The notes: generated from the sequence alone by a model not told the origin. Counted from the first letter of the stretch, positions 16,713-26,880 are shown. The stretch: DNA of 64,000 nucleotides from Burkholderiaceae bacterium 26 (GCA_000955795.1 JYOB01000010.1:666590-730589); one strand, 5' to 3'. Numbers and translations: made by a program.

Positions 16713-17798
16713 TTGACCGCCAGTTCCCCCATCGACGATCTGTTCGGCGCGCCGCCCGTACCCAGCGACAGCGCGGCCGCCGAACCAGACAAGTCCGCTC
16801 CGAAAACCAAACGTTCCCCCACCCGCCAGGGCGTTCTGCCAGCCGCGGTCGCACCCGAAGTGGCCGAACTCGCGCAACGCTTGCCGCGCGGCCTGCGCAT
16901 TGGCACTTCGTCGTGGTCGTATCCGGGGTGGGACGGGCTGGTGTATGCGGGCGAATATTCCGAATCCATGCTCGCGCGCAAGGGCCTGGCGGCTTATGCC
17001 CAGCACCCGCTGCTGCGCACGGTCAGCATCGATCGCGGTTTCTATTCGCCGATTCCGCTGGCGGACTACGTCGCCTATGCGGCCAGCGTGCCGGAAGATT
17101 TCCGCTTTGCAGTCAAGGCAACTTCCGCCGTATGCGACGCGTGGATTCGGGAATCGGACGGGCGCGGGCGCATGGCCAATCCCGCCTTCCTGAATGCTGA
17201 ATTTGCGATCCGCGATTTTGTCGAGCCGGCCACCCGCGGGCTCGGGACGCGATGCGGGCCGCTGGTGTTTCAGCTTTCGCCGCTGGGCGCGCTGGCCGAA
17301 GATGCCACCGGCTTTGTAGAGCGGCTTGAGGCGTTCCTGACCGCCCTACCGCCGCTCGATCCGCAACTCAATCCCGATGCCGTCTACGCGGTGGAATTGC
17401 GCGACGCCACGCTGCTCACGCCACGCTTGATCAAGATGCTGCGCGCCGCTGGCGTGCGTTATTGCGTCGGCCTGCATGAGCGGATGCCGGCGGTGGACCG
17501 GCAAGCCGCCGCCGTTGCTTTGCTGGATGAGGGCGCGGGCGGCCCGCTGGTGGTGCGCTGGAACCTGAATAGCCGCTATCGCTACGCGCAAGCCGAAGCG
17601 GCGTACAAACCGTTCAACAAGCTCGTCGATGAAGACCCGTTCTCGCGCGAGACGTTGGCCGACATGGCGGTTGCCGCGCTGGCGGCCGGGCGCAAGGTGA
17701 CGATCCTGGTCAGCAACAAGGCGGAAGGATCGTCCCCGTTGTCGTGTATCAAGCTGGCCGAGGCCATCGCCGCGCGTCTCCCAGCGGACGCGGCGTAG
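16713..17798 (+). CDS. DUF72 domain protein
   Basis: A 361-residue protein of the DUF72 (YecE-like) family, a TIM-barrel fold of unknown biochemical role. Recognisable features are RIGTSSWSYPGWDGLVYAG near residue 60, LRTVSIDRGFYSPIP, the FAVKAT strand, PLVFQLSPLG and the C-terminal block VRWNLNSRYRYAQAEAAYKPF. The N-terminal 50 residues are charged and probably disordered. No ATG lies at a sensible position, so a TTG at 16713, four bases after the cfa stop, is the best start. The close spacing suggests translation coupled to cfa. Confidence 0.78.
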   Translation: MTASSPIDDLFGAPPVPSDSAAAEPDKSAPKTKRSPTRQGVLPAAVAPEVAELAQRLPRGLRIGTSSWSYPGWDGLVYAGEYSESMLARKGLAAYAQHPLLRTVSIDRGFYSPIPLADYVAYAASVPEDFRFAVKATSAVCDAWIRESDGRGRMANPAFLNAEFAIRDFVEPATRGLGTRCGPLVFQLSPLGALAEDATGFVERLEAFLTALPPLDPQLNPDAVYAVELRDATLLTPRLIKMLRAAGVRYCVGLHERMPAVDRQAAAVALLDEGAGGPLVVRWNLNSRYRYAQAEAAYKPFNKLVDEDPFSRETLADMAVAALAAGRKVTILVSNKAEGSSPLSCIKLAEAIAARLPADAA

Positions 17799-17813
17799 CC
17801 TCGGCGCCCTTCC

Positions 17814-18374
17814 CTAGCCCTGCAAGCGGTGCGCGAACTGCTTGCGGAACTTCGCCACCTTAGGCGAGATCACGAACGCGCAGTAGCCTTGCGCCGGGTG
17901 GTCGCGGAAGTAGTTCTGGTGCTCGTCTTCCGCGCGCCAGAAGGTCACCTTGCCGTCAGCGGCATCCACCAGTTCCGTCACGATGGGCGCTTCAAAAATA
18001 TCGCTGGCGCCGAGTTCGGCAATGGCCGTGCGCGCCGTCGCCAATTGCTCGGGCGTTTGCGCAAAGATGGCTGAACGGTATTGCGGACCGACATCGTTGC
18101 CCTGGCGATCCACGGTGGTTGGGTCATGAATGGCGAAGAAAATGTCGAGAATCTCGCGATACGGAATCACGGCCGGATCGAACTTCACGGCCACCACTTC
18201 GGCATGACCAGTGTTGCCGTTGCATACGGCACGGTAGCTCGGGCGATCGACATGGCCGCCGGCATAGCCGGACACCACGCTTTGCACGCCTTGCACCTGC
18301 TGGAACACGGCCTCCAGGCACCAGAAGCAGCCTCCGCCCAGAATGGCGGTCTCAAGGGCGCGTTGTTCAGTCAT
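17814..18374 (-). CDS. msrA: Peptide methionine sulfoxide reductase A
   Basis: A 186-residue MsrA that reduces methionine-S-sulfoxide in proteins and free methionine. The catalytic GGGCFWCLEAVF motif sits at residues 14-25, with the nucleophilic cysteine in GCFW. The substrate pocket region YAGGHVDRPSYRAVCNGNTGHAEVV follows, and a possible resolving cysteine occurs in GYCAFVI near residue 163. No signal peptide, so cytoplasmic. A good Shine-Dalgarno (CAGGAGAATCCGA) precedes the ATG. It converges with the DUF72 gene, 15 bases apart. Confidence 0.96.
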   Translation of the reverse strand: MTEQRALETAILGGGCFWCLEAVFQQVQGVQSVVSGYAGGHVDRPSYRAVCNGNTGHAEVVAVKFDPAVIPYREILDIFFAIHDPTTVDRQGNDVGPQYRSAIFAQTPEQLATARTAIAELGASDIFEAPIVTELVDAADGKVTFWRAEDEHQNYFRDHPAQGYCAFVISPKVAKFRKQFAHRLQG

Positions 18375-18531
18375 TCGGATTCTCCTGCGGTTGATTAGGC
18401 TGCCATTGGTCGGCCGAAGACACTAATCCTGACACAGGCACCGTCTTGTGATCGCAGAATCACGCAAAGCCCTACCCCGGCGCGGCCTATCGGGCGTCCG
18501 TTACAATTGAGCATTACTTTCGGTAGTTTTC

Positions 18532-19134
18532 ATGGACCAACACGGAGCCATTCCCATGGATGCGCGCGCCCCGGAATCTTTCGCGCGCGAGGCGTCGGCA
18601 CATCGACGCCCACATGGCCGCGCCAACCCGCCCGATTTTGACGCCGCGCACTTCCGACATGCACTGTCCCAGTTTGCCACTGGCGTGACGGTAGTCACCA
18701 CGCGCTCGGAAGGCCGGCCAGGCACGCCGGCGTTCGTAGGCGTAACGGCCAGCTCGTTCAATTCGGTGTCGCTGGATCCGCCGCTGGTGCTGTGGAGCCT
18801 GGGCACGCAGGCCAATTCGTTTCCGCTATTCCACGCCGGCTCGCACTACGTCATCAATATCCTGGCGGCCGAGCAGTTGGACCTGTGCAAGCGCTTCGCC
18901 ACGCTCAAAGGCGACCGCTTTGCCAACATCGACTATCGCCTGAGCCCAACTGGCCTGCCGATCCTCGCGCAATCGCTGGCGTGGTTCGAGTGCCATAACC
19001 GCAGCCGATATGACGAGGGCGACCACGTCATCTTCGTGGGTGAAGTCGAGCGCTGCGGCGTAATCGACGCGGACGGCGCACCGCTGGTGTTCCATCGCGG
19101 CGCGTTTTCGTCGCTCACGCGCATCGGCGACTGA
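18532..19134 (+). CDS. Flavin reductase-like domain protein
   Basis: A 200-residue protein with a 45-residue polar N-terminal extension, then the FMN-binding split-barrel flavin reductase domain. Recognisable parts are FRHALSQFATGVTVVTTRSE, VTASSFNSVSLDPPLVLWSL (FMN contact region), FHAGSHYVINILAAEQ, and the C-terminal GDHVIFVGEVERCG plus PLVFHRGAFSSL. Relatives use NAD(P)H to supply reduced flavin to two-component monooxygenases. No monooxygenase gene is adjacent, so the partner is unknown. An in-frame ATG 24 bases downstream is an alternative start. Confidence 0.87.
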   Translation: MDQHGAIPMDARAPESFAREASAHRRPHGRANPPDFDAAHFRHALSQFATGVTVVTTRSEGRPGTPAFVGVTASSFNSVSLDPPLVLWSLGTQANSFPLFHAGSHYVINILAAEQLDLCKRFATLKGDRFANIDYRLSPTGLPILAQSLAWFECHNRSRYDEGDHVIFVGEVERCGVIDADGAPLVFHRGAFSSLTRIGD

Positions 19135-19147
19135 CAAGCCGGTAACG

Positions 19148-19354
19148 TCACGTGGAAGTGGCTGCCTTCTGCGGCGCTTCCGCCTCGATGCCCCAATCCC
19201 CGAATTCATACCAATCGTCGCCGAGCAACTCGGCCGGGTGCTGCGTGCGGCCCGAGCCGTTGCCGCAGCCAAGGGCGGCGGTGGAGCAATACTTGTCGCA
19301 GCCCCAGCAGATGCGCTCAGGGTGCACAGGATGCAGCGGAAACTTCTTGGCCAT
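19148..19354 (-). CDS. DUF3079 small cysteine-rich protein
   Basis: A 68-residue protein matching DUF3079, a short conserved family in beta- and gamma-proteobacteria. It opens MAKKFPLHPVHPERICWGCD and carries cysteines at C16, C19, C23 and C30 in a CWGCDKYC / GCGNG arrangement that suggests metal binding. The conserved GDDWYEFGDWG segment follows. Function is unknown. The stop lies 13 bases from the convergent flavin reductase gene. Confidence 0.82.
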   Translation of the reverse strand: MAKKFPLHPVHPERICWGCDKYCSTAALGCGNGSGRTQHPAELLGDDWYEFGDWGIEAEAPQKAATST

Positions 19355-19443
19355 GGCCCGCTCCGGTCGACAACACAGGGGCCACTATCTGCGCATGCTT
19401 GCAGTAGGGGATTGATTCTCGTCAGAAACTCCTGCGCTAGCGT

Positions 19444-19971
19444 CTACTTTGCCTTCCCTCGCTTGCTCGCCGCCCCGCCCTCCAGCGGGCGCACGCCACG
19501 CGCTTCCATCAGCAGCGCAAGGCCGCCATCGCGGTCCTTGATGGTACGCAGGACGATATTGGAGCGGATGTCCATCACGCCGGGCGTCTTGTACAGCCGC
19601 TCGATGATGAACTCCGAGTAGTGCTGCAGGTTGGGCGCCTGCACGCGCAGGATGTAGTTGCAATCCCCGGTGATGATGTAAGCGGCCACGATCTCGGGCC
19701 AACTCTGCACCGCAGCCATGAACGTCTCGTGCCAGCCCGTCACGTCCTGACGCATCGACACCTGCACGATGGCTTCGAGTTCCAGCCCGAGTGCCGCGCG
19801 CCCCAGCTGCGCCCGATAGCCGGTGATGGCACCACCCTCTTCCAGCATCCGCACACGCCGCAGGCAAGCGGACGGCGACAGCGCCACGCGCTCGGCCAAG
19901 TCTTGGTTACTGATGCGGCCGTCTTCCTGCAATACCTGCAGAATGCGCAGATCGGTGGTATCGAGTTGCAT
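19444..19971 (-). CDS. kynR: Lrp/AsnC-family regulator of the kynurenine operon
   Basis: A 175-residue Lrp/AsnC protein. Residues 1-60 form the helix-turn-helix ([20 protein letters not shown], then [17 protein letters not shown]). Residues 65-150 form the RAM effector domain, with the conserved [14 protein letters not shown] segment. It is transcribed divergently from kynB-kynU-kynA. This arrangement is that of KynR, which in Pseudomonas and Burkholderia activates the kyn operon in response to kynurenine. A 7-9-7 inverted repeat lies between the two promoters. The C-terminal 20 residues are lysine-rich and variable. Confidence 0.9.
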   Translation of the reverse strand: MQLDTTDLRILQVLQEDGRISNQDLAERVALSPSACLRRVRMLEEGGAITGYRAQLGRAALGLELEAIVQVSMRQDVTGWHETFMAAVQSWPEIVAAYIITGDCNYILRVQAPNLQHYSEFIIERLYKTPGVMDIRSNIVLRTIKDRDGGLALLMEARGVRPLEGGAASKRGKAK

Positions 19972-20004
19972 CTGTCGTCGTTCTTTGCGTGATTTCTTGT
20001 ATAT

Positions 20005-20027
20005 GTTGAATATTATGCGAATTCAAC
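20005..20027. promoter_or_regulatory. Inverted repeat in the kynR-kynB divergent promoter, candidate KynR site
   Basis: GTTGAAT and ATTCAAC form a perfect seven-base inverted repeat around a nine-base centre, inside the AT-rich gap between kynR and kynB. It lies 34 bases from the kynR start and 93 bases before the kynB start. Lrp/AsnC proteins bind imperfect palindromes of about this size. Confidence 0.5.
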
Positions 20028-20119
20028 GAGATAGCACGCACGATTATGCACACCCATTGCGCGTGGTTTTCCCTATCATTTCGGCACGGATTCGACGAAT
20101 TTTCCGCCCTGGAGCCGCC

Positions 20120-20749
20120 TTGGAACGCACTTTGTGGGACATCAGCCCCGCCCTATCGCCCGCCACGCCCACTTGGCCCGGCGACACGCCGTTTTCGCAG
20201 GAAATTGCGTGGAAGTTGGAAGGCGACTGCCCAGTCAACGTCGGGCGCATCACGCTCTCGCCGCACACGGGCGCGCATGCCGACGCGCCGCTGCACTACC
20301 GCGCCGACGGTGCTGCCATCGGGCACGTGCCGCTGGACGCTTACCTTGGGCCGTGCCGCGTCATTCACTGCGTGGGCGTGGCGCGCGTCGAGCCGGAACA
20401 CATACGTGAAGCGCTGACCAACACACCGCCGCGCGTGCTGCTGCGCACGTACGCACACATGCCGCAGAACGCGTGGGACGACCACTTTGCCGCCGTTGCG
20501 CCCGAAACCATCGCGCTGCTGGCTACCCACGGCGTGAAGCTTATCGGCGTCGACACCGCTTCGCTCGACCCGCAAACCTCCAAGACCATGGACGCGCACC
20601 ACGCCGTCGGCAAACACGGCCTCGCCATCCTCGAAGGGCTGGTGCTCGACGACGTGCCTGCCGGCGATTACGAACTGATCGCCCTGCCCCTCAAGTTCGC
20701 CACCCTCGATGCAAGCCCGGTGCGCGCTGTGCTGCGCAGCCTGCCCTGA
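20120..20749 (+). CDS. kynB: Kynurenine formamidase
   Basis: A 209-residue arylformamidase that hydrolyses N-formyl-L-kynurenine to kynurenine, step two of tryptophan catabolism. The family start [21 protein letters not shown] is followed by the metal-binding motif [14 protein letters not shown] at about residues 51-64. [19 protein letters not shown] and a C-terminal [20 protein letters not shown] complete the cyclase-like fold. Length is the family norm (about 210). No ATG fits; the TTG at 20120 gives the expected N-terminus, so non-ATG initiation is proposed. First gene of kynBUA. Confidence 0.92.
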   Translation: MERTLWDISPALSPATPTWPGDTPFSQEIAWKLEGDCPVNVGRITLSPHTGAHADAPLHYRADGAAIGHVPLDAYLGPCRVIHCVGVARVEPEHIREALTNTPPRVLLRTYAHMPQNAWDDHFAAVAPETIALLATHGVKLIGVDTASLDPQTSKTMDAHHAVGKHGLAILEGLVLDDVPAGDYELIALPLKFATLDASPVRAVLRSLP

Positions 20750-20796
20750 TCGATACGACGACAGAACCCCAACCGATTTTTCGCCCCCGCACTCAC

Positions 20797-22050
20797 ATGA
20801 CAATCACCCGCAACTCCTGCCTCGAACGCGACGCGGCCGATCCGATCGGCTCGCTGCGCGACGCCTTTGCGCTGCCCGACGGCGTGATTTATCTGGACGG
20901 CAACTCGCTCGGCGCACGCCCGAAAGCTGCCCTCGCCCGCGCGCAGGAAGTCGTCGCCAGCGAATGGGGCGACGGCCTGATCCGCAGCTGGAACCAAGCC
21001 GGCTGGTTTGAACTGCCGCGCCGCCTCGGCAACAAACTGGCGCCGCTGATCGGTGCGCGCGAAGACGAAGTCGTCGTCACAGACACCACGTCGATCAACC
21101 TGTTCAAGGTGCTTGCCGCGGCGATTCGCGTACAGCGCGAAGACGCGCCAGACCGCAAGATCATCGTTTCGGAAACGCACAACTTCCCGACCGATCTGTA
21201 CATCGCGGAAGGACTGGCCGATATGCTGCGCGACGGCTACAAGCTGCGACTGATCGATTCGCCGGAGGAACTTGAAGGCGCGCTGGGCGACGACGTCGCC
21301 GTCACCATGCTCACGCACGTCAACTACAAGAGCGGGCACATGTATGACATGGCGGCCGTCTCCGCGCTGGCGCACAAGCACGGCGCACTGGCCGTCTGGG
21401 ATCTTGCGCATTCGGCCGGCGCGGTACCCGTGGACCTGCACGCAGGCGGCGCCGATTACGCCATCGGCTGCACCTACAAATACCTGAACGGCGGCCCAGG
21501 CTCGCCAGCCTTCGTGTGGGTGGCTCCAGCGCTGCGCGAACGCTTCTGGCAGCCGCTGTCGGGCTGGTGGGGCCATGCTCGGCCCTTCGCGATGGAGTCG
21601 CGCTACGACGCCGATGCCGGCATTGGCCGCTTCCTTTGCGGCACGCAGCCGATCACGTCGATGGCAATGGTGGAATGCGGGCTCGACATCTTCGCGCAAA
21701 CATCGATGACCGCGCTGCGCGCCAAATCGCTCGCGCTCACTGACCTTTTCATCACGCTGGTGGAAACGCGCTGCGCAGGCTTCCCGCTCACGCTCGTCAC
21801 GCCGCGTGAGCACGCCATCCGCGGCAGTCACGTCAGCTACGAACACCCCAACGGCTATGCCGTGGTGCAGGCACTGATCGAGCGAGGCGTGATCGGCGAC
21901 TACCGCGAGCCGCGCATCATGCGTTTCGGGTTCACGCCGCTGTACACGAGCTTTGCCGATGTGTGGGATGCCGTGGAGGTGCTGCGCGATGTGCTGGAGA
22001 CCGGCGCATGGCAATCGGCCCAATTCAACGAACGTACGCTGGTGACCTGA
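20797..22050 (+). CDS. kynU: Kynureninase
   Basis: A 417-residue PLP enzyme that cleaves kynurenine to anthranilate and alanine. Conserved segments are [15 protein letters not shown] near the N-terminus, [47 protein letters not shown], and the PLP-lysine motif [16 protein letters not shown] at about residues 224-239. The C-terminal [17 protein letters not shown] matches the family. It starts 47 bases after kynB, and kynA begins one base after its stop, so the three form an operon. Confidence 0.97.
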   Translation: MTITRNSCLERDAADPIGSLRDAFALPDGVIYLDGNSLGARPKAALARAQEVVASEWGDGLIRSWNQAGWFELPRRLGNKLAPLIGAREDEVVVTDTTSINLFKVLAAAIRVQREDAPDRKIIVSETHNFPTDLYIAEGLADMLRDGYKLRLIDSPEELEGALGDDVAVTMLTHVNYKSGHMYDMAAVSALAHKHGALAVWDLAHSAGAVPVDLHAGGADYAIGCTYKYLNGGPGSPAFVWVAPALRERFWQPLSGWWGHARPFAMESRYDADAGIGRFLCGTQPITSMAMVECGLDIFAQTSMTALRAKSLALTDLFITLVETRCAGFPLTLVTPREHAIRGSHVSYEHPNGYAVVQALIERGVIGDYREPRIMRFGFTPLYTSFADVWDAVEVLRDVLETGAWQSAQFNERTLVT

Positions 22051-22051
22051 G

Positions 22052-22927
22052 ATGTCGAACCCGAATCAACCCGCAGCATCTGGCTGCCCCATGCATGCCG
22101 CCCAGGACGAAGGCTGGCACGACGCACAGCTCGATTTCTCGAAATCGATGAGCTATGGCGACTACCTCGCGCTCGACCAGATCCTGAACGCGCAACACCC
22201 GCGCTCACCCGATCACAACGAGATGCTGTTCATCGTCCAGCATCAGACCACCGAGCTGTGGATGAAGCTGATGCTGCACGAGCTGCGTGCCGCGCGGGAT
22301 TGCGTGCGCAATGACAACCTGCCGCCCGCATTCAAGATGCTGGCGCGCGTGTCGCGCATCATGGATCAGCTGGTGCAGGCGTGGAACGTGCTCGCTACGA
22401 TGACGCCACCGGAGTACTCGGCCATGCGACCGCACCTGGGGCAATCGTCGGGCTTCCAGTCGTATCAGTACCGCGAGATCGAGTTCATTCTCGGCAACAA
22501 GAACGCGGCGATGCTCAAGCCACACGCGCACCGCACCGAGCATTACGAACAGGTCAAAGCTGCATTGGAAACGCCGTCGCTGTATGACGAGGCCGTGCGT
22601 TACATGGCGCGCCACGGCTTTGCATTCGACGCGGATTGCGTCGAGCGTGACTGGTCCCGCCCGGTCACCTACAACGCCTCGGTGGAAGCAGCGTGGCTGG
22701 AGGTCTATCGCGACCCGACGCACCATTGGGAGCTGTACGAACTGGCCGAGAAGTTCGTCGATCTGGAAGACGCGTTCCGGCAATGGCGCTTCCGGCACGT
22801 GACGACGGTGGAGCGCGTGATTGGCTTCAAGCGCGGCACGGGCGGCACCGAGGGTGTCGGCTACCTGCGGAAGATGCTGGATGTCGTGTTGTTTCCGGAG
22901 CTTTGGAAGCTGCGCACCGACCTTTGA
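22052..22927 (+). CDS. kynA: Tryptophan 2,3-dioxygenase
   Basis: A 291-residue haem dioxygenase that opens the indole ring of L-tryptophan to give N-formylkynurenine, the entry step of the pathway. Conserved regions include [47 protein letters not shown] and the C-terminal [19 protein letters not shown] (haem histidine and tryptophan-binding loop). Length matches bacterial TDO. It starts one base after kynU, so translation is probably coupled. It ends the kyn operon and converges with an IclR gene 10 bases downstream. Confidence 0.97.
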   Translation: MSNPNQPAASGCPMHAAQDEGWHDAQLDFSKSMSYGDYLALDQILNAQHPRSPDHNEMLFIVQHQTTELWMKLMLHELRAARDCVRNDNLPPAFKMLARVSRIMDQLVQAWNVLATMTPPEYSAMRPHLGQSSGFQSYQYREIEFILGNKNAAMLKPHAHRTEHYEQVKAALETPSLYDEAVRYMARHGFAFDADCVERDWSRPVTYNASVEAAWLEVYRDPTHHWELYELAEKFVDLEDAFRQWRFRHVTTVERVIGFKRGTGGTEGVGYLRKMLDVVLFPELWKLRTDL

Positions 22928-22937
22928 TCGACGCGGC

Positions 22938-23762
22938 TCAGGCTGGCTCGACCACTTGGCCGAGCCTTGCCGCGAACTCTTTCAGCGCAGGGGCTAGCTC
23001 GTCGCGAATGCGCTCTGCGTCGGCGGCCGTGTAAGGCGCGCTGCAGCTCACCACGTAGGGCTCACGCTGGCTCGGCGCGAAGAACGCCACCGCACACGCG
23101 TGGATGGCTGGATGCCAGTCGCGCAAGGATACGGCGTAGCCATTGCATATGCCGGCTTTCACTGCGTCATCTGCTGCGGCCCCCTCTGCCGCCCACTGCG
23201 CCGGCTGCTGCGTGCGCAGTGCTTCGTACAAGCGCTCACGCCGCGCTGCAGGCAACGAAGCCAGATACGCCCGTCCCATCGAACTCGACAGCAGCGACAG
23301 CCGCGAGCCCACGCCCAGCCCGGACGACCCGCTCATCGAGGGGCTGTCGTGACGGATCGTTTCCAGATACACCATGTCCAGCCGATCGCGCTTGCCCAGC
23401 GAGATCGACACGCCAAAGCGCTGCGCAAATGCGCTCATGTGCGGCCGCGCGAGCTGGATCACGTCGCTCAAGGCCAGATAGGCAAACCCGAGCGCAAGCA
23501 CGCCAGCGTCCAGCCCATATTTGCCGAGCGCATCGTCGTAACGCAGGTAGCCGAGCGAGACCAACGTGCCGGCCAGCCGGCTGACCGTGGCTTTGGGAAA
23601 GCCCGTGCGCCGCACGAATTCCTGGTTGCCGAGCAGCGTGTCGCCCGGGCGAAATGCGCGCAGCAGCTCCAGCCCGCGCGCCAGTGCCGTGACGAAATTC
23701 GGGTCGCTCGACTCGGCGGGCGCCGTATCGAATTCGGGGTCAGGGAGACGGGTTGTGCTCAT
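22938..23762 (-). CDS. IclR-family transcriptional regulator, adjacent to gcdH
   Basis: A 274-residue IclR protein. An N-terminal winged helix-turn-helix (about residues 25-90; LLGNQEFVRRTGFPKATVSR) precedes the effector-binding domain with conserved FGVSISLGKRDRLDMVYLET and SSMGRAYLASLP. It is transcribed divergently from gcdH, with a perfect palindrome near the gcdH start. By position it is likely the regulator of glutaryl-CoA dehydrogenase; the effector may be a lysine or tryptophan breakdown product, which is inference. Confidence 0.87.
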   Translation of the reverse strand: MSTTRLPDPEFDTAPAESSDPNFVTALARGLELLRAFRPGDTLLGNQEFVRRTGFPKATVSRLAGTLVSLGYLRYDDALGKYGLDAGVLALGFAYLALSDVIQLARPHMSAFAQRFGVSISLGKRDRLDMVYLETIRHDSPSMSGSSGLGVGSRLSLLSSSMGRAYLASLPAARRERLYEALRTQQPAQWAAEGAAADDAVKAGICNGYAVSLRDWHPAIHACAVAFFAPSQREPYVVSCSAPYTAADAERIRDELAPALKEFAARLGQVVEPA

Positions 23763-23824
23763 GGCAAAAAAGCCCTGGAAATTGTCGATGCTTGCGCTAT
23801 GATAGCTCTAAATTTCGAAACTGT

Positions 23825-23841
23825 GTTCCGTATATCGGAAC
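23825..23841. promoter_or_regulatory. Perfect IclR-type palindrome in front of gcdH
   Basis: GTTCCG-TATAT-CGGAAC is a 17-base palindrome with perfect six-base arms. It lies 24 bases upstream of the gcdH GTG and 62 bases from the IclR start. IclR-family operators commonly have a TTCCGNNNNNCGGAA form, so this is the best candidate site for the neighbouring regulator. Confidence 0.6.
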
Positions 23842-23865
23842 AACAAAGACTCGGAGACTACCGCT

Positions 23866-25059
23866 GTGACTGCTCGCAATGCCTTCAATTGGGCCGACCC
23901 GCTGCTGCTCGACCAACAACTGACCGACGACGAGCGCATGGTGCGCGACGCCGCCGCGTCGTACTGCCAAGACAAGCTGATGCCGCGCGTGCTGGAGTCG
24001 TTCCGGCATGAGAAGACCGACGCATCGATCTTTCGTGAGATGGGCGAGCTGGGCCTGCTGGGCCCCACGATTCCCGAGCAGTACGGCGGCCCCGGCCTGA
24101 ACTACGTCAGCTACGGCCTGATCGCGCGTGAAGTCGAACGTGTGGATTCGGGCTATCGCTCGATGATGAGCGTGCAGTCTTCGCTGGTGATGGTGCCGAT
24201 CTATGAATTCGGCAGCGAAGCGCAAAAGCAGAAGTACCTGCCCAAGCTGGCAACCGGCGAGTGGATCGGCTGCTTTGGCCTGACCGAGCCGAACCACGGT
24301 TCCGACCCGGCCTCGATGATCACGCGCGCCAAAAAGGTCGACGGCGGCTACTCGCTGTCAGGCGCCAAGATGTGGATCACCAATTCGCCCATCGCCGATG
24401 TGTTCGTCGTCTGGGGCAAGCTGCCGAATGACAACGGCGAGGACGAAATCCGCGGCTTCATCCTCGAGAAAGGATGGAAGGGTCTGACGGCACCTGCCAT
24501 CCATGGCAAGGTCGGCTTGCGTACGTCGATCACCGGTGAAATCGTGCTGGACGAAGTGTTCGTGCCGGAAGAGAACCTGATGCCGGGCGTGCGCGGTCTC
24601 AAGGGCCCGTTCACGTGCCTGAACTCGGCGCGCTACGGCATCGCGTGGGGCGCCCTGGGCGCTGCAGAAGCTTGCTGGCACATCGCGCGCCAGTACGTGC
24701 TGGATCGCAAGCAGTTCGGTCGCCCGCTGGCCGCCAACCAGCTTGTGCAGAAAAAGCTGGCCGACATGCAGACCGAAATCACGCTCGGCCTGCAAGGCTG
24801 CCTGCGTCTGGGCCGCATGAAGGACGAAGGCACGGCGGCGGTGGAAATCACGTCGATCATGAAGCGCAACTCGTGCGGCAAATCGCTCGACATCGCCCGC
24901 GTGGCGCGCGACATGCTGGGCGGCAACGGTATCTCCGATGAGTTTGGCGTAATCCGCCACGTGGTGAATCTGGAAGTGGTGAATACGTACGAAGGCACGC
25001 ACGATATTCATGCGCTGATCCTGGGCCGCGCACAGACCGGCATCCAGGCCTTCTTCTGA
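23866..25059 (+). CDS. gcdH: Glutaryl-CoA dehydrogenase
   Basis: A 397-residue acyl-CoA dehydrogenase that oxidises and decarboxylates glutaryl-CoA to crotonyl-CoA in lysine and tryptophan degradation. The family-specific start [19 protein letters not shown], the FAD/substrate motif [29 protein letters not shown] and [12 protein letters not shown] are all present. The catalytic glutamate is in [20 protein letters not shown] at the C-terminus, a signature that separates GcdH from other acyl-CoA dehydrogenases. Translation starts at GTG; no ATG fits. The upstream palindrome and divergent IclR gene suggest induction by pathway intermediates. Confidence 0.93.
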   Translation: MTARNAFNWADPLLLDQQLTDDERMVRDAAASYCQDKLMPRVLESFRHEKTDASIFREMGELGLLGPTIPEQYGGPGLNYVSYGLIAREVERVDSGYRSMMSVQSSLVMVPIYEFGSEAQKQKYLPKLATGEWIGCFGLTEPNHGSDPASMITRAKKVDGGYSLSGAKMWITNSPIADVFVVWGKLPNDNGEDEIRGFILEKGWKGLTAPAIHGKVGLRTSITGEIVLDEVFVPEENLMPGVRGLKGPFTCLNSARYGIAWGALGAAEACWHIARQYVLDRKQFGRPLAANQLVQKKLADMQTEITLGLQGCLRLGRMKDEGTAAVEITSIMKRNSCGKSLDIARVARDMLGGNGISDEFGVIRHVVNLEVVNTYEGTHDIHALILGRAQTGIQAFF

Positions 25060-25076
25060 TTGCGCTTTGTTTTTCC

Positions 25077-25109
25077 GGCGAGTTGGGGCACACTCGTGCA
25101 CCACTCGCC
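25077..25109. other. Hairpin after gcdH
   Basis: GGCGAGT pairs with ACTCGCC and an inner GCAC pairs with GTGC, giving a long hairpin 18 bases after the gcdH stop. It lacks a T-tract on the + strand and so is not a canonical terminator; it may limit read-through or protect the gcdH 3' end. Confidence 0.4.
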
Positions 25110-25469
25110 ACACCCGCTGCCGCACCTCTCGCCCGTCCTGGGCACTGTTGTTCTCCTTCCCTCGCGATATACCAATTTGCAAATGACCGGGATACGCCAC
25201 GCCGCATGAATCGGCGGTAGCGCGCGTCTATGCTTCGGTCCAAGTGTCGGCGGATTGTTGGGCCGCACGCCCCTCACACCGATAGAACGAGCGCGCGATC
25301 CACACGCAGATTGCAGCGCCACGCGACAAAACCAATCGCGAGACAACGGTCTGGAGAATGCCGGCGCGCGTACGCAGGCACCCGTACCGATATCAAAACC
25401 AGAACAGGGCACCTTACGCGGACGACCAAGATCGGCCGGCGCGGAGTCCTGCCAGGAGACAAACCCACC
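25110..25469 (+). other. Long untranslated leader before the NCS2 permease
   Basis: This non-coding stretch of 360 bases lies between the gcdH 3' hairpin and the permease start. I see no conserved reading frame and no match to the purine or guanidine riboswitch cores that I can recognise by eye. A CAGGAG ribosome site lies 9 bases before the permease ATG. Confidence 0.4.
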
Positions 25470-26852
25470 ATGGCTGAACAGTCCATTCCGTCGTCGACGG
25501 AACTTGGCGCCGCTGGCATCGCCGATGCGCGTGCCATTGATCGCTACTTCCAGATTTCTGCACGCGGCAGCACGCAAAAGCGCGAGGTCGTGGCTGGCAT
25601 CACCACCTTCATGGCGATGGTCTACGCCGTGTTTGTCGTGCCAGGCATGCTGGGCAAGGCCGGCTTTGATACCAGCGCAGTCTTCGTCGCAGTGTGTCTG
25701 ACCACCGCCTTCGGTTCGCTGCTGATGGGCCTGTGGGCCAAGCTGCCGATCGCCATCGGCTGCGCAATTTCGCTGACCGCGTTCATGGCCTTTGGTCTGG
25801 TGCTTGGGCAAAAGCTGACGCCGGAAATCGCGCTGGGCGCCGTGTTCCTCATGGGCGTGGCCTTCACGGCCATCTCGGCTACGGGCGTGCGCTCCTGGAT
25901 CCTGCGCAATCTGCCCTCGGGCGTGGCGCATGGCACGGGCATCGGCATCGGCCTGTTCCTGCTGCTGATCGCCTCCAACGACGTCGGTCTGGTGGTCAAA
26001 AACGCGGGCGAGGGCCTGCCTGTTGCGCTGGGCCACGTGACCGCCTTCCCGGTCATGATGTCGGTGCTGGGTCTGGCCGCCATCTTCGGCATGGAGCGTC
26101 GTCGCGTGCCAGGTGGCATCCTGATCGTGATCATCGCCATCTCGATCCTGGGCCTGATCTTTGACCCCGCCGTGAAGTTTACCGGCGTGTTCGCCGTGCC
26201 TTCACTCGCCGCCGCAGGTCATGCCTCGCTGATCGGTGCAATGGATATCCGCGGTGCGCTCACCGCCGCCGTGCTGCCGAGCGTGCTGGCGCTGGTGATG
26301 ACCGCCGTGTTCGATGCCACCGGCACGATCCGCGCCGTGGCCGGCCAAGCCGGTCTGCTCAACGACAAGGGCCACATCATCAACGGTGGCCGCGCGCTGA
26401 CAGCCGATTCGATCAGCTCGATCTTCTCGGCGTTCTTCGGTGGTGCTCCGGCAGCGGCTTACATTGAGTCGACGGTTGGCGTGGCGGCAGGCGGCAAGAC
26501 GGGCCTGACGGCTGTCGTGGTCGGCGTGATGTTCCTGGCGGTGATGTTCTTTTCGCCGCTGGCCGGCCTGGTGCCGTCGTACGCTACGGCCCCGGCGCTG
26601 ATGTATGTCGGCCTGCTGATGCTCTCCAGCGTGAGCAAGCTGCACATGGACGACATGGTTGACGCGCTGTCTGGCCTGGTCTGTGCCGTGTTCATCGTGC
26701 TGACCTGCAACATCGTCACCGGCATCATGCTCGGCTTCAGCACGCTGGTGATCGGCCGCCTGGTGGCCGGCGAATGGCGCAAGCTGAACATCGGCACCGT
26801 GGCGATTGCCGGCGCGCTGGTGGCCTTCTACGCAGGCGGCTGGGCGATCTGA
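25470..26852 (+). CDS. NCS2-family (AzgA-like) purine permease
   Basis: A 460-residue inner-membrane transporter with about 12-14 hydrophobic segments. AzgA-type features are visible: an N-terminal [19 protein letters not shown], the substrate-site helix [18 protein letters not shown], the [18 protein letters not shown] segment and [20 protein letters not shown]. AzgA relatives import hypoxanthine, guanine or adenine with protons; which base is used here is not decidable from sequence. The ATG at 25470 follows CAGGAGACAAACCCACC. Monocistronic, with a strong terminator after the stop. Confidence 0.9.
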   Translation: MAEQSIPSSTELGAAGIADARAIDRYFQISARGSTQKREVVAGITTFMAMVYAVFVVPGMLGKAGFDTSAVFVAVCLTTAFGSLLMGLWAKLPIAIGCAISLTAFMAFGLVLGQKLTPEIALGAVFLMGVAFTAISATGVRSWILRNLPSGVAHGTGIGIGLFLLLIASNDVGLVVKNAGEGLPVALGHVTAFPVMMSVLGLAAIFGMERRRVPGGILIVIIAISILGLIFDPAVKFTGVFAVPSLAAAGHASLIGAMDIRGALTAAVLPSVLALVMTAVFDATGTIRAVAGQAGLLNDKGHIINGGRALTADSISSIFSAFFGGAPAAAYIESTVGVAAGGKTGLTAVVVGVMFLAVMFFSPLAGLVPSYATAPALMYVGLLMLSSVSKLHMDDMVDALSGLVCAVFIVLTCNIVTGIMLGFSTLVIGRLVAGEWRKLNIGTVAIAGALVAFYAGGWAI

Positions 26853-26880
26853 TCGCACACTGAACCGTCTTCACAAAAGA

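Noticed and set aside
20668-22023. 451-codon open frame antisense to kynU
   Set aside because: Shadow of kynureninase, which is complete and motif-rich on the + strand.
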